Origin: an uncultured Verrucomicrobiota bacterium
GTDB lineage: Bacteria > Verrucomicrobiota > Verrucomicrobiia > Limisphaerales > UBA9464
Direction of reading: 5' to 3'
DNA: 35,705 nucleotides
Assembly: GCA_903925515.1 (NCBI GenBank)
Contig: CAIYFP010000518.1
Location: 1 to 35,705, forward strand
The notes beneath the pieces were generated by a model. The model ran no database searches, was not told the DNA's origin, and was given only the letters and a program-made list of their open reading frames with translations. Made by a program: the position numbers and the translations under genes. Below are positions 9,659 to 21,194 of this stretch, piece after piece. Every line of letters starts with the position of its first letter. The stretch's first letter is position 1.

Positions 9659-9737
9659 GTCGTGGCGCGCTCCCCGTTGGACACGAGGATCCCTCGCGGC
9701 ACAACACCCGCCAGGGCTGGAACACCCCACGAGCCGG
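9659..9737 (+). repeat. dispersed repeat family 1, copy 2 (core 9659-9705 plus CACCCCACGAGCCGG 9723-9737)
   Basis: Core GTCGTGGCGCGCTCCCCGTTGGACACGAGGATCCCTCGCGGCACAAC; 42/47 match to copy 3. Begins 1 nt after the aspS stop. Confidence 0.85.
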
Positions 9738-9855
9738 TTCACCCCGGCGCCTGATGGCCCCATCTGCCCGGCTGGCACGTGGGGCCTTCCCTTGATCACG
9801 GCCCGCAAGCCGCCCCTCCGGCCCCCAACCAGCGCCCTCGCCAACCATTCCCCCC

Positions 9856-10215
<360 letters not shown>

Positions 10216-10593
10216 TCATGCCGGTCGTCCAAGCATGGATTCATCCACATGGCCGGGCCCTCCGGGCATCAAACGCCACGATTGCCCAACTCCTGCCTCG
10301 TCCCGAGCCACTTGCCGCTCCACGACCCCCCGTTTCTCCAGCAAACCCACGCGTCCCCACGTCGCCCATGGCCGGGAATCCCGGCTGGCCACCGCCGCCC
10401 TCGCGACCGCCACGTCGCAGGTCGCCCTCCTTCGAGGCAAGGTCGCCGCCGGGCTTGCTGCCCCGGCCCGGCCCGATCGATGCCCTCGTCCATGATCGCC
10501 TCGCCGATTCCGCCCTCACGCTTCGGGGTTCGAGCGAGGCTGCACCACCGGCCGACTCGTACCCCCTTGTATCGCGCCTCAAGAAAGGCCGGG

Positions 10594-10661
10594 GTTTCGC
10601 CGCGAGGGATCCTCGTGTCCGACGAGGAGCGAGCCACGACATGGGGCACGACACGAGCCGG
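10594..10661 (-). repeat. dispersed repeat family 1, copy 3 (inverted core 10594-10640; CACGACACGAGCCGG 10647-10661 in plus orientation)
   Basis: Reverse complement of 10594-10640 is GTCGTGGCTCGCTCCTCGTCGGACACGAGGATCCCTCGCGGCGAAAC. Contains a perfect inverted repeat TCCTCGT-GTCCG-ACGAGGA. Just downstream of the S8 protease stop. Confidence 0.85.
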
Positions 10662-10699
10662 TACCGGAATGGCACAAGGCCGCCAGCTTGCACCCGCAG

Positions 10700-12715
10700 T
10701 CACTCACCCACCCACCGATACCAACGTCCGTCCCCGGTCACCCCCTCCTCCACCACCCGAGCCTTCCCGCCCTCCAGCACGACGCGCCCCACCTCCTCCC
10801 ACCGCTCAAGGTCCCGCGACCGTTGAAGACGACCGGCCCAGCCCGCATTCCCCCTCATTTCCACCACGAACCTCCCCTCCACGTCGAAGGCCCCCGACAA
10901 CGCCACCTGAGGAAGCGACCCCGACAACTCCAGCCGCGCGCCCACAACCCGGCCCGCTTGCCCGGAACGTGTGTCCGCAACCCGCACGCGCCATGTCCCC
11001 CTCGCGGCCTCCCCCCAGCAGAACACGCTTGTGAAACGATGCCGCAAGTTCGCCGTCCGATCCTCGTGCGGGGACCACAGCCGGCTCGTCGTGCCAGCCG
11101 GCGAGACCAGTTCCACCAGCAACTCGTTGCGCCCGGGATGCTCGATGTCGAGGAACACCCGCGCCGTCTCCACCCTCAGGTCCGACGCCACCAACACGGG
11201 CAGCTCCACGCCCGCCGGCGCGCCATCGGGGATGTCCATGCCCTCGCGCCCCATCAGCGCCCATGTCGTCCAGCGCTCCGGCGGAAGGTTCGTCCAGACC
11301 CGTCCCATGCGCACCGCCGCGTCCGCGTTCGCGCGTCCCGCGCCGTACCCATGGTTGAATCGCAGCCCGGCCGCGTTCGTGAACCATCCCGGGTCCGCCT
11401 CGTCCGTGATGGACGCGGACCGCATCAGCACCTCCTTCACGTCGCGCCAACCCAACGCCGGGTTGGCCTCAAGCATGAGCGCGACGATCCCGGACACCAT
11501 GGGCGCCGCCGCCGACGTGCCGTTGAAGTTCGACGTGAACCGGCGGTCCGAGATGTCGCCCGTGACCGAGCTCCCGTTGTAGCCCCGGTTGGCCCCAAGG
11601 TCGGTCGTCCAGGTCCCGGGATTGCGCACGGCATCCCGCCCGGACGGCGCCGAGACGCACAGGCATGCGCCCTTCTCGCTGTAGGTGCAGCGCACGCCCC
11701 GGTCCGTGAGCGCTCCCACCGCCAGCACCTGCGGCGAGTTCGCGTACCCGTCGTAGTTGGCGTCGTCCGCCTGCTCGCCGCCGTTCCCCGCCGCCCACAC
11801 GTACACCACGCCAAGCCCTCCTCGCCCCTTCGTTACCCCCTCGATGCGTGCCTGCTCCGCCAGCTCACCCGGCGACACCACCGCCCTCGCGTCGTCGTCC
11901 GGGCCCCATGAGTTGTTGGAAACCGACACGATGTCCGCCCGGTGCGACAACGCCGACGCCTCTTGCGCGTCCGTCATGTCGCGCTGCAAGGCCCGAACCG
12001 GCGCGACGCGCGCGTTCCATGCCACGCCGGTGACGCCCAAGGCATTGTTGCCGACGGCCGCGATGACGCCCGCGACCGACGTCCCGTGCGCGTCAGCCCG
12101 CGGCTCGCCCGTCTCGCTGAATCCGTCCCCGCCCTCCGCCTCCGGGTCGCTGTCGTCATCCCGGTAATCCCAGCCGAGGTCCTTGCGAAGGTTCGCCTGC
12201 AAGTCCACGTGCCGCTGCTCGAACCCGTCGTCCACCACCGACACGATCACGCCCGCGCCCGTCACACCCTGCTGCCATGCGCCGAACGCCCGGATGTCAG
12301 CCCCGGCCACCCCACCCGACTGACGCGTGTTGTGAAGTCCCCATTGGCGGACGAGGTAGGGATCATTGGGCACCTGGCGCGGCCCCCGCGGAAAGGCCCG
12401 CAACGCCCATGCCGCCTCCACGGCCGGCTCCAGCATCAACCGCCCCGCCAACACCCCGGCCATCGACTCGTCGCCGTCCACCTCCGCCTGCCATGTCCTT
12501 GCCAAGGTCCCCACGGGCAACACCCGCGTCGCACCCACCCCCCGCGCGAGGGCCTCCACGTCCGCCCCGCCCAGCCTGCCCGCCCTCGCGCGCGTCCGAA
12601 ACGCCACCCAACGCGTGGCCTTGCCCGGCGACTCCCCGCCCGCCGCCGACGCCGGCGCCCCCCCAGCCAGCACCATGGCCCACCCCAGCACGGCAACGCG
12701 GCGCCATGCCTTCAT
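10700..12715 (-). CDS. secreted kexin/furin-like S8 serine protease with C-terminal P domain
   Basis: Signal peptide [24 protein letters not shown]; triad contexts [42 protein letters not shown]-domain-like [28 protein letters not shown]…[16 protein letters not shown]. Confidence 0.92.
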   Translation of the reverse strand: MKAWRRVAVLGWAMVLAGGAPASAAGGESPGKATRWVAFRTRARAGRLGGADVEALARGVGATRVLPVGTLARTWQAEVDGDESMAGVLAGRLMLEPAVEAAWALRAFPRGPRQVPNDPYLVRQWGLHNTRQSGGVAGADIRAFGAWQQGVTGAGVIVSVVDDGFEQRHVDLQANLRKDLGWDYRDDDSDPEAEGGDGFSETGEPRADAHGTSVAGVIAAVGNNALGVTGVAWNARVAPVRALQRDMTDAQEASALSHRADIVSVSNNSWGPDDDARAVVSPGELAEQARIEGVTKGRGGLGVVYVWAAGNGGEQADDANYDGYANSPQVLAVGALTDRGVRCTYSEKGACLCVSAPSGRDAVRNPGTWTTDLGANRGYNGSSVTGDISDRRFTSNFNGTSAAAPMVSGIVALMLEANPALGWRDVKEVLMRSASITDEADPGWFTNAAGLRFNHGYGAGRANADAAVRMGRVWTNLPPERWTTWALMGREGMDIPDGAPAGVELPVLVASDLRVETARVFLDIEHPGRNELLVELVSPAGTTSRLWSPHEDRTANLRHRFTSVFCWGEAARGTWRVRVADTRSGQAGRVVGARLELSGSLPQVALSGAFDVEGRFVVEMRGNAGWAGRLQRSRDLERWEEVGRVVLEGGKARVVEEGVTGDGRWYRWVGE

Positions 12716-13689
12716 CGTCGGATGCCCCAGCAGAACGGGTCGGAATCGTCCAGGATCAGCGTCGCCTCGCCGTTCACGTGCGCCGTGCCCCGGATCACCG
12801 GCGCAATCCTTCCCTCGGCCCGGCTGACCCACTCGAACCGGCCCGTGAAGAGGCTCCCAAGGATGCTCTCCTGAACCCAATCCTCGCCCGCCCCCAGCTT
12901 CCCGTCCGCCGCAAGGCACGCCAGCTTCGCGCTCGTCCCCGTCCCGCACGGCGACCGGTCGTAGGCCTTGCCCGGGCACAACACGAAGTTTCGCGAGTCC
13001 GCCCCGTCCCGCGCCGGCGGGCCGAACAGCTCCACGTGGTCCACCTCCGGAAACCCCTGCGCGTTCACAGCCTGCCTCACGCGCCATGCGTACTCGGTCA
13101 GAGCGTCCACGTTGCCCGCCTCCAGCGCCTGCCCGGGGTCCTCCACGAGGAAGAACCAGTTGCCACCCCAGGCCACGTCACCCGTCACCATCCCATGGCC
13201 CGGCACCTCCACCCGCACCCCCCGCGCCTCGCAATGCGACGCCACGTTCGCTACCGATACGGACCCATCCTCGTGCAACGTCGCCGTCACCACGCCCACC
13301 GGCGTGTCGATGCGAACGTCACCGGGACGCGCCTTCCCAAGGTGCGCCAACGCCACCACAAGCCCGATCGTCCCGTGCCCGCACATGCCAAGGTACCCCA
13401 CGTTGTTGAAGAAGATCACCCCGAAGTCGCACCCCGGCTCATGCGGCGGCACAAGCAACGCCCCCACCATCACGTCGGAGCCTCGCGGCTCGTTCGCCAC
13501 CGCCGATCGATACGCGTCAAACTCTACCCGGAACCTCCGAACCCGCTCCGACAAGGGCCCGGCCCCAAGCTCGGGGCCGCCGTCAACGACGATGCGCGTC
13601 GGCTCCCCGCCGGTGTGGGTATCAAGAATGCGAATGAAATGCTTCACAGGATGGCGCCGCGCATGCGGCAAAGCGAACGCCCCGTTCAT
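12712..13689 (-). CDS. proline racemase family protein, probable 4-hydroxyproline 2-epimerase
   Basis: [29 protein letters not shown] (Cys) and [14 protein letters not shown] (Cys): both catalytic Cys present. Start taken at MNGAFALPH; upstream extension in track not supported. Confidence 0.88.
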   Translation of the reverse strand: MNGAFALPHARRHPVKHFIRILDTHTGGEPTRIVVDGGPELGAGPLSERVRRFRVEFDAYRSAVANEPRGSDVMVGALLVPPHEPGCDFGVIFFNNVGYLGMCGHGTIGLVVALAHLGKARPGDVRIDTPVGVVTATLHEDGSVSVANVASHCEARGVRVEVPGHGMVTGDVAWGGNWFFLVEDPGQALEAGNVDALTEYAWRVRQAVNAQGFPEVDHVELFGPPARDGADSRNFVLCPGKAYDRSPCGTGTSAKLACLAADGKLGAGEDWVQESILGSLFTGRFEWVSRAEGRIAPVIRGTAHVNGEATLILDDSDPFCWGIRR

Positions 13690-13913
13690 GCCTCCAAAAC
13701 ATGGCCGCCGCAACCCGCCGCGTACGCCCCTGTCCAACGGAAACCGCCCTCGCCCACCCCGTGGACGCAAGGGCTCGCGGTCATCGCCCCCGGCCATCGC
13801 GCACGACGACCCGCACCCCGGGTCAGGCTCCCGCGCCACGCCCCCGGCACACAAGGCTTGCTCCTCGTCTCCGCGCCATCCGTGCTTCCCGCCCATCCGC
13901 AATCCCTTCCCGC

Positions 13914-14759
13914 TCACCCCGCCCCCAGCACCCGCCCGGCCGCCCAGCCTGCCTCCCTCAACGCCCGCACCGTCATCCCCCCGTCACGCTTCGCCAGTCG
14001 CCTCCCGTCGGCATCCATCACCAGCTCGCAGTGAAAGTACGACGGCGCTGCCCATGACAGCGCCCGAAGCACCAAGAGCTGCCTCGCCGTGCTCGCCAGC
14101 AAGTCCTCCCCTCTCACCACCTCGGTGATCCCCATCAGCGCATCATCCACCGCGCATGCCAACTGGTAGCTCGGCAGCCCGTCCGGTCTCCACACCACGA
14201 AGTCCCCAAAGTCCTCCCCGCCCACGAACCGCTGCCTCCCACACCTCCCGTCCTCGAATTCAATCGCCTCCCCCTCCGGCACCCGCATCCGCCAGCTCAC
14301 GGCACGCCCCGCCCCCGCCTCGCCAACGCCCCGCACACGACACGTCCCCGGATACACCGGCTCCGTCTCCCCCGCATGCGGCGCCGCCAAGGCCGCAAGC
14401 ACGTCCTTCCTTGAACACGCGCACGGATACACCCAGCCCCCCGCCTTGAGCCGCTCCAACACCCCCGCGTACAACCCGAGCCTCCCTGACTGCGACACCG
14501 GCCCCTCGTCCCAGTCCAGCCCAAGCCAGCGCAGGTCCTCCTCAAACGCCGCCTCGTGCTCCCGACGCGACCGCTCCCGGTCAAGGTCGTCGCATCGCAA
14601 CACCAGCGTTCCCCCTGCCTCCCGCGCCCGCTTCCATGCCATCCCAAACGTCCGCGCATGCCCAAGGTGCATCGGGCCCGTCGGCGAAGGCGCCAGCCTC
14701 CCGCGATACCCCGGCGGCTTCCCGGCCCCCGCCCCGTTCACCGGCGCCCCCGCAGCCAT
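13914..14759 (-). CDS. gluQ: glutamyl-queuosine tRNA(Asp) synthetase
   Basis: [44 protein letters not shown]…[33 protein letters not shown]; short GluRS-like without anticodon domain. Confidence 0.92.
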   Translation of the reverse strand: MAAGAPVNGAGAGKPPGYRGRLAPSPTGPMHLGHARTFGMAWKRAREAGGTLVLRCDDLDRERSRREHEAAFEEDLRWLGLDWDEGPVSQSGRLGLYAGVLERLKAGGWVYPCACSRKDVLAALAAPHAGETEPVYPGTCRVRGVGEAGAGRAVSWRMRVPEGEAIEFEDGRCGRQRFVGGEDFGDFVVWRPDGLPSYQLACAVDDALMGITEVVRGEDLLASTARQLLVLRALSWAAPSYFHCELVMDADGRRLAKRDGGMTVRALREAGWAAGRVLGAG

Positions 14760-15586
14760 TCCTCATACCCCGGCAACTCGAATCCCATCAACCCCTGCGC
14801 CCGCCGGATGTCGAGCGTCGTGTCCGCCGGCCTTCGCATCCCCACGTGCGCTCGCACCGACGCCTCCCCGATCAAGGCCTCCCGCCGCGCATCCCCCCCG
14901 GCCACCAGCCGCCCAATCTCCCACCGCGACAACCGCTGCGCCCCCGCCACGTGCACGATCCCCGTCGCCCCCACCTCCAGCAGCCTCCACAACGCCCGCG
15001 CCGTCACCTCCGCCCCGATCGGGCACCGGTACTCGTCCACGAACAGGTCCAGCCTCCGCCCCGTCGCCCATGCCCGCTCCATCTCCTCGTTGAACCCACG
15101 GTCGCCCGTCGGTGATCGCCCATGGTTGATCGAGGTCCTCACCACAAGGTGCCCCGGGTCCTCCAGCACCACCCGCTCGGCCTCCACCTTCGTCTCCCCG
15201 TACACCATCAGCGGGTTCGTCCTCGCACCCTCCCCGTACGGCGCACCTTCCCCGTCAAACACAAGGTCCGTCGAGAGGAACACCATCGGCTTGCCCTCGA
15301 ACAGGCCCGCCAGCCCTCGCGTCACCTCCACGTTCGACACGCGCGCTGCCCCCGGGTCCCGCTGGCAATCCCCCGTCCGGCTCATCGCCGCGCAGTGAAT
15401 CACCGCGTCCGGTCGCTCCTCCCGGAACCGGGCCGCCACCGCTCCAGCGTCAGCAAGGTCGAGCATCCGGCGCCCGAGCCCCACCGCCACCCACCCCCGC
15501 GGCAGCCCCCGGCTCGCCATCAAGGCGCTCCCGATCAACCCCCCGGCACCCGTGACCCAGCACGTCCTCGCGTTCATCCCGTTCAT
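14738..15586 (-). CDS. NAD-dependent sugar epimerase/reductase, RmlD-like SDR
   Basis: VTGAGGLIGSALM, DAVIHCAAMSRTGDCQRDP, STDLVFDGEGAPYGE, NPLMVYGETKVEAERV. Confidence 0.85.
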   Translation of the reverse strand: MNGMNARTCWVTGAGGLIGSALMASRGLPRGWVAVGLGRRMLDLADAGAVAARFREERPDAVIHCAAMSRTGDCQRDPGAARVSNVEVTRGLAGLFEGKPMVFLSTDLVFDGEGAPYGEGARTNPLMVYGETKVEAERVVLEDPGHLVVRTSINHGRSPTGDRGFNEEMERAWATGRRLDLFVDEYRCPIGAEVTARALWRLLEVGATGIVHVAGAQRLSRWEIGRLVAGGDARREALIGEASVRAHVGMRRPADTTLDIRRAQGLMGFELPGYEEWLRGRR

Positions 15587-17715
15587 CCAGGCCGTCGCAG
15601 CGGCGTCATCCGTGCCGGAACACGCCCCTGGACCCCTCCATGGCCATGCAACGAGGCCAGCTCCATGAATTCAAGCTGGCTTCGCCGCATGGGGCTCCCC
15701 GGCTTCCGCCCTGCCCGGCGGTACGTCCCGTCCGGCCCAAGCACCCATGCGCTCGCATGGTCCGCCAATTGCCGCCCGAGGATGTCCCACACCCGATCTC
15801 GCAACCGCCCGTCCTCCACCGGGAACGCCACCTCCACCCTCTTGTGCAGGTTCCTCGGCATCCAGTCCGCGCTCGCCACCCATGCCTCCGGTCGCCCCCC
15901 GTTCCCGAACGCCCACAGCCGCCCGTGCTCAAGGAACCGGTCCACGATGCTCCGCACCCGGATGGTCGCGCTCATCCCTTCCACCCCCGGCCTCAGGCAA
16001 CAAATGCCCCGCACCACCAAGTCCACCTCCACCCCGGCACGCGAGGCCCGGTACAACGCCTCGATCACGTCTGGGTCCACCAACGAGTTCATCTTCGCCA
16101 TGATCCTCGATGGCAACCCCACCCGCGCATGCGACGCCTCCCGGTCAATCCGCTCGATCACCCGCTCGTGCATCTCGTACGGCGCCACCAGCAGCCGACG
16201 CGTCCCCCGGAACCGGCTCAGCCCCGTCAACAGGTTGAACAACTCCGCCACGTCCTCGCCCACCTCCGGCCGCGCCGTCAACACGCCCACGTCCGTGTAA
16301 AGCCGCGCCGTCGATGGGTTGTAGTTCCCCGTCGAGAGATGCACGTACCGCCGGAGCCCGTCGCCCTCCCGCCGCACCACCATCGCCAGCTTGCAATGCA
16401 CCTTGTACCCCACCACCCCGTACACCACGTGCACCCCGGCCTCCTCCAGCGCCCGCGCCCACCGGATGTTGTTCGCCTCGTCAAACCGCGCCTTCAGCTC
16501 CACCACCGCCGTCACCTGCTTCCCGTTCCGCACCGCGTCCATCAGCGCGCCCACCACCCGCTCGTCCCCGCCCGTCCGGTACAAGGTCTGCTTGATCGCC
16601 AGCACGTCCCGGTCCGCCGCCGCCTGCTCAAGGAACCGGATCACCGTCTCGAAGCTGTCGTACGGATGATGCAGCATCCAGTCCCTCTCCCGCACCGCCC
16701 CAAACAAGTCCTCCACCCCCGCCAACCCCTCCGCTTCCCGCCCCACGAACGGCGCATCCCTCAGCCCCGCCGCCGCCTCCCCCTCGCACGCCCCCAACAT
16801 CCATGTCGGGTTCAACGGCCCCTCCGCCTCGTAAAGGTCCTCCTCCCCCAGCCCAAGGGTCGCCAGCAACTCCCCCGCCAGCTCCGCCCCGCATCCCGCC
16901 CCCACCTCAAGGCGCACCGCCTCCCCCTTCCTCCGGTTCCTCAGCTCCTCCTCCACCGCCTCCAACAGGTTCCCCGCCTCCTCCTCGTCGATGTACAACT
17001 CGCTGTTCCGCGTCACCCGGAACGCCGACCACCCCTCGATCTCAAGCCCAGGAAACAGCTCCGGCAGATGGCCCGCGATCACCTCCAGCAAGAACACATG
17101 GTCCATCCTCCCGTCGGCCCGCGGCAATCGCACCAAGCCCGGCAACACCCTCGGCACCTGCACGATGCCCAGCCTCCGGCGCACCTCCCCGCCAACCCGC
17201 GCCGACATCCGCGCCACAAGGTTCACCGTCTTGTTCAGGACCTGCGGGAACGGATGCGACAGGTCCACCGCCAACGGCGTCAGCACCGGATGTACCCGCT
17301 TCCGGTAATACCTCCCCAACCACTCCCGGTCTGCCTCCCCAAGCCCCCGGAAGTCATGGAACCGGATGCCTTGACCCGCCAACCCCGGCATCAACTGCCC
17401 ACGCCACAACGCCCTCGCCTCCTCCAGCAAACGCCGCACCGCCTTCCCGACCAGCTCCAACGTCTCCAACGCCGTCCGCCCGTCCGGCCCCAGCCCCCTT
17501 CGCCCCGACTCCACCTCCTGCTTCAACCCCGCCACCCGTACCTCGAAGAACTCGTCAAGGTTCGAGTGCGCAATGCAAAAGAACTTCAGCCGCTCCAGCC
17601 ATGGCACCGTCGCCCGCCCCGCCTGCGCCAACACCCGACGGTTGAACTCCAGCCACGACAACTCGCGGTTGATCAACCCCGTCTCCGACACCCCTTGTTT
17701 CCTCCCCTTCGCCAT
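15583..17715 (-). CDS. ppk1: polyphosphate kinase 1
   Basis: LINRELSWLEFNRRVLAQA, FFCIAHSNLDEFFEVRVAGL, HHPYDSFETVIRFLEQAA, IKQTLYRTGGDERVVGAL, VELKARFDEANNIRWARALEEAGVHVVYG, STGNYNPSTARLYTDVG. Start at MAKGRKQG (17715). Confidence 0.96.
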   Translation of the reverse strand: MAKGRKQGVSETGLINRELSWLEFNRRVLAQAGRATVPWLERLKFFCIAHSNLDEFFEVRVAGLKQEVESGRRGLGPDGRTALETLELVGKAVRRLLEEARALWRGQLMPGLAGQGIRFHDFRGLGEADREWLGRYYRKRVHPVLTPLAVDLSHPFPQVLNKTVNLVARMSARVGGEVRRRLGIVQVPRVLPGLVRLPRADGRMDHVFLLEVIAGHLPELFPGLEIEGWSAFRVTRNSELYIDEEEAGNLLEAVEEELRNRRKGEAVRLEVGAGCGAELAGELLATLGLGEEDLYEAEGPLNPTWMLGACEGEAAAGLRDAPFVGREAEGLAGVEDLFGAVRERDWMLHHPYDSFETVIRFLEQAAADRDVLAIKQTLYRTGGDERVVGALMDAVRNGKQVTAVVELKARFDEANNIRWARALEEAGVHVVYGVVGYKVHCKLAMVVRREGDGLRRYVHLSTGNYNPSTARLYTDVGVLTARPEVGEDVAELFNLLTGLSRFRGTRRLLVAPYEMHERVIERIDREASHARVGLPSRIMAKMNSLVDPDVIEALYRASRAGVEVDLVVRGICCLRPGVEGMSATIRVRSIVDRFLEHGRLWAFGNGGRPEAWVASADWMPRNLHKRVEVAFPVEDGRLRDRVWDILGRQLADHASAWVLGPDGTYRRAGRKPGSPMRRSQLEFMELASLHGHGGVQGRVPARMTPLRRPG

Positions 17716-18176
17716 CCCCTCGGTCCCGCACCCTATCCCCACCCCACCCCGAACGTCGAGGCACCCCTCTGTTACGTTTCCTCCCCCCCACCGCCCGAGC
17801 GTCCAGTCCAGCACCAACGGCCCCGGCGTCCGCCCATGCAGCGGCCCGCCCTCCAACTCCCGGAACGGGTCGAACCCGCGAACCATGCGCCCTGCTCCCC
17901 GGCCCGCGTTCGCCTCCCACAACGTGCACCGCCGGTTTCCCGGGTTCCTCGCACCCGTCCACCGCCCGCCTCCGCAATCTCCGTGCCCCAACTCCCTGCC
18001 CATGACGCCACCCCCTTCTCGCCCTGCCCCGATCCCGCGCACGGGGACCTTCTCGGACCACAAAGGCCGATCGTTCCCCAACACCGCCCCGCGCGCCCAT
18101 TGGATTCGGACAGGCCAAGGTCCCATCCCACTGCGCGCTCGCCTCCCCCGCCTCGCCTTGCCTATCCTGCAACCCA

Positions 18177-18989
18177 ATGACGCTCGACTTCCTCAAGATG
18201 AGCGGCGCGGGCAATGACTTCATCCTGCTCGACGACCGCGACGACGGCGTGCGACTCGACCGGGCCACCATCGCCCGCCTCTGCCACCGGCAATTCGGCA
18301 TCGGAGCCGACGGCCTCATGCTCCTCGTCCCCTGCACCTCGGGAAGGGCAGACTGGGCATGGCGCTTCTATAACTCGGACGGCTCCGACGCGGAAATGTG
18401 CGGGAACGGCGCCCGTTGCTTTGCCCGCTTCATCCAGCGCGTCACCGGTTGGCCGCGCCAGGAGGTCACCTTCGAAACCCTCGCCGGCGTCATTCACGCC
18501 ACCCTCGCCGGCGATCGGGTCTCCATCGGCCTCACGGACCCCGCCAACCTCCGCCTCCATCAAGCCGTCCCCGTGGACGGCCAGACCGTGGTCGTCCATT
18601 CCATCAACACCGGCGTACCCCACGCCGTCGTCTTCGTCCCAGACGCCGACAAAGCCATGGTCCAAGAGCAAGGATCCGCGCTGCGCCATCATCCCCACTT
18701 CCAGCCCCGCGGCACCAACGTCAACTTCGCCCAACTCCTCGGCCATGGCCGCATCCGCGTCCGAACCTATGAACGCGGCGTCGAGGGCGAGACCCTCGCC
18801 TGTGGCACCGGCGTCACCGCCACCGCCCTCGTCGCCGCCACCATCCACGGGCTCCCCAGCCCCGTGCGGGTCCAGGTCCAAGGCGGAGACGAGCTCGAGG
18901 TGGCATTCGACCGCTCGGGCGAGTCCTTCAAGAACGTCCGTCTCAATGGCCCCGCCACGTTCGTCTTCGAGGGCCGCATCCATGTCTAG
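18177..18989 (+). CDS. dapF: diaminopimelate epimerase
   Basis: FLKMSGAGNDFILLDDR, NSDGSDAEMCGNGARCFARF, RTYERGVEGETLACGTGVTA. Confidence 0.97.
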   Translation: MTLDFLKMSGAGNDFILLDDRDDGVRLDRATIARLCHRQFGIGADGLMLLVPCTSGRADWAWRFYNSDGSDAEMCGNGARCFARFIQRVTGWPRQEVTFETLAGVIHATLAGDRVSIGLTDPANLRLHQAVPVDGQTVVVHSINTGVPHAVVFVPDADKAMVQEQGSALRHHPHFQPRGTNVNFAQLLGHGRIRVRTYERGVEGETLACGTGVTATALVAATIHGLPSPVRVQVQGGDELEVAFDRSGESFKNVRLNGPATFVFEGRIHV

Positions 18990-18995
18990 CCCGAC

Positions 18996-19856
18996 ATGAA
19001 ACCGCTCCCCATCAACCTCGCGGCACTCGTCCTCTCGGCCCTCCTCGCCGCCGGCCGTGCCCTCGCCCATGGCAACGACTTCGAAATGGTCGTCTCCCTT
19101 ACCCTCGAAATCGCCCAGAACCCCAAGGAACCCGGGCTGCTGCTCGAGCGTGCCGAGGTCTATCGCACCCATGGAGACCTCGAAACCGCACGCCGCGACC
19201 TCGCCACCGCCCTCGAAATCCAGCCAGACTTCCACCCCGCCCGCGTTCGCCTCGCCCTCCTCGCCCGCGACCAAGGCCGGCTCGACGAGTCCCTCCAGCT
19301 CCTCAACGCCGTCGTCCAAGCCCAGCCAGCCCAGCCTCTCGCCCTCTCCGTCCGCTCCGAGGTCCTTCGCCGCCTCAAGCGCCATCCCGAGGCCGTCGCC
19401 GACCTCGACGCCATCCTTGCCATCCCCGGCATCGAGCCCATCCCACAGCTTTACCTCGACAAGGCCCGCTCCCAACTCGAAGCCCCCTCGCCCAACACCA
19501 ACGCCATCCTCGCCGACCTCGACAAGGGAATCGCCCGCATGGGCCCGGTCACCAGCCTCCTCCTCATGGCCCTCGACCTCGAGGAGCAGTCCGGCTGCAT
19601 CGACGCCGCCCTCGCACGACTCGATTCCCTCGCCAAGGACTCGCCCCGCAAGGAACGCTGGCTCGAACGCCGCGGCGACATCCTCGCGCGCGCCGGCCGG
19701 AAACCCGAGGCCATCAAGGCCTTCTCCGACGCCATGGCCGCCATCGATGCACTCCCGGACCGCCAGCGCCTCACCGTGGCCACCACAGAACTCCGTGCCG
19801 CCATCGAGTCCAAGCTCGGCTCGCTCGGGCCCAACCCCAAGCCCGCCCAACCATGA
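18996..19856 (+). CDS. secreted TPR-repeat protein
   Basis: Signal-like N-terminus MKPLPINLAALVLSALLAAGRALA; repeated TPR helices (LLLERAEVYRTHGDLETARRDLATALEIQPDFHPARVRLALLARDQGRLDESLQLL…). Confidence 0.8.
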   Translation: MKPLPINLAALVLSALLAAGRALAHGNDFEMVVSLTLEIAQNPKEPGLLLERAEVYRTHGDLETARRDLATALEIQPDFHPARVRLALLARDQGRLDESLQLLNAVVQAQPAQPLALSVRSEVLRRLKRHPEAVADLDAILAIPGIEPIPQLYLDKARSQLEAPSPNTNAILADLDKGIARMGPVTSLLLMALDLEEQSGCIDAALARLDSLAKDSPRKERWLERRGDILARAGRKPEAIKAFSDAMAAIDALPDRQRLTVATTELRAAIESKLGSLGPNPKPAQP

Positions 19857-21166
19857 AGACCCTCCCCCGCCTGCTCCGCGTCGCCGCCATCGGCGCCATC
19901 GCCCACGCCACCACCCTCGCCCAGCAACCCAAGCTCACCCGGGGCCCTTACCTCCAGCTCCCCACCCCGAAGTCCATGGCCATCCGCTGGAGGACAGACC
20001 GCGAGACCAAGGGCCTCGTCCGCTGGGGCCTCTCCCCCGAGTCCGCCACCCACCGCGCCTCCCACAAGGGCATCCTCTCCGACCACGTCGTCCAGCTCGA
20101 CGGCCTCAGGCCCGGCACCCGCTACTACTACGTCGTCGGCTCCGAGACCAACCGATGGCTTACCCAGCCCGGCGCCGCCTTCTCCTTCATCACGCCCCCA
20201 GACCACGGCGCCGTCCAACCCGTCCGCGTCTGGGCCGTCGGCGACGCCGGCACCGCCACCACCAACCAAGTCAACGTCCGCAAGGCCTTCGAGTCATGGC
20301 ACGCCAAGCAACCCGCCGACCTCTGGCTCATGCTCGGCGACAACGCCTACTCCACCGGCACCGACCGCCAGTACCAACGCGCCGTCTTCGACATCTACAC
20401 CGACATCCTCCGCACCGTCCCCGTCTGGCCCACCCTCGGCAACCACGACGCCTACTCCGCCGACTCCTCCACCCAGTCCGGCGTCTATTACGACGTCTTC
20501 TCCCTCCCGTCCCGCGCCCAATGCGGCGGCCTCATCTCCGGCACCGAGGCCTACTACTCCTTCGACTTCGCCAACATCCACTTCGTGTGCCTCGACTCCC
20601 ATGACTCCGACCGCAGCAAGGGCGGGGCCATGGCCGAATGGCTGCGCGCCGACCTCGCCGGCAACTCACGCGACTGGATCATCGCCTTCTTCCATCACCC
20701 GCCCTACACCAAGGGCTCCCACGACTCCGACAAGCCCTCGGACTCCGGCGGCCGCCTCGTCGAGATGCGCGAGAACATCCTCCCCATCCTCGAGGCCGGC
20801 GGCGTGGACCTCGTCCTCACCGGCCACTCCCACTCCTACGAACGCTCCTTCCTCGTCAATGGCCACTACGGCTACTCCACCAACCTCGCCCCCTCCATGA
20901 TCCTCGACCGGGGCTCCGGCCGAATCGACATGGACGGCCCCTACAAGAAGGACGCCGGGAACGCACCCCACCAAGGCACCGTGTACCTCTGCGCCGGCTC
21001 CTCCGGCCAAGTCTCCGGCGGAAAGCTCAACCACCCCGTCAACTGGGTCTCCCTCAACAAGCTCGGCTCCCTCCTCCTCGACTTCGACGGCCCACGCCTC
21101 GACGTCCGCTTCCTCGGCGACCGCGCCCAGGTCCGCGACTACTTCACCCTCCTCAAGAAGCCGTAG
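19853..21166 (+). CDS. purple acid phosphatase-like metallophosphoesterase
   Basis: N-terminal PAP beta domain RGPYLQLPTPKSMAIRWRTD; GDAGTATTNQ, LMLGDNAYSTGTD, LGNHDAYS, LTGHSHSYERS; ATGA overlap with TPR gene. Confidence 0.92.
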   Translation: MKTLPRLLRVAAIGAIAHATTLAQQPKLTRGPYLQLPTPKSMAIRWRTDRETKGLVRWGLSPESATHRASHKGILSDHVVQLDGLRPGTRYYYVVGSETNRWLTQPGAAFSFITPPDHGAVQPVRVWAVGDAGTATTNQVNVRKAFESWHAKQPADLWLMLGDNAYSTGTDRQYQRAVFDIYTDILRTVPVWPTLGNHDAYSADSSTQSGVYYDVFSLPSRAQCGGLISGTEAYYSFDFANIHFVCLDSHDSDRSKGGAMAEWLRADLAGNSRDWIIAFFHHPPYTKGSHDSDKPSDSGGRLVEMRENILPILEAGGVDLVLTGHSHSYERSFLVNGHYGYSTNLAPSMILDRGSGRIDMDGPYKKDAGNAPHQGTVYLCAGSSGQVSGGKLNHPVNWVSLNKLGSLLLDFDGPRLDVRFLGDRAQVRDYFTLLKKP

Positions 21167-21194
21167 CTCGCCCCGCCCTCGCCACCCGCCATCC

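Noticed and set aside
15640-18180. 846-aa plus-strand ORF opposite ppk1
   Set aside because: Antisense shadow; Pro/Arg/His-rich non-protein-like translation.
18162-19850. 562-aa minus-strand ORF opposite dapF and the TPR gene; similarly 31722-33605 opposite recD2 and 24625-25827 opposite the membrane protein
   Set aside because: Same GC-driven antisense open frames, no recognisable motifs.
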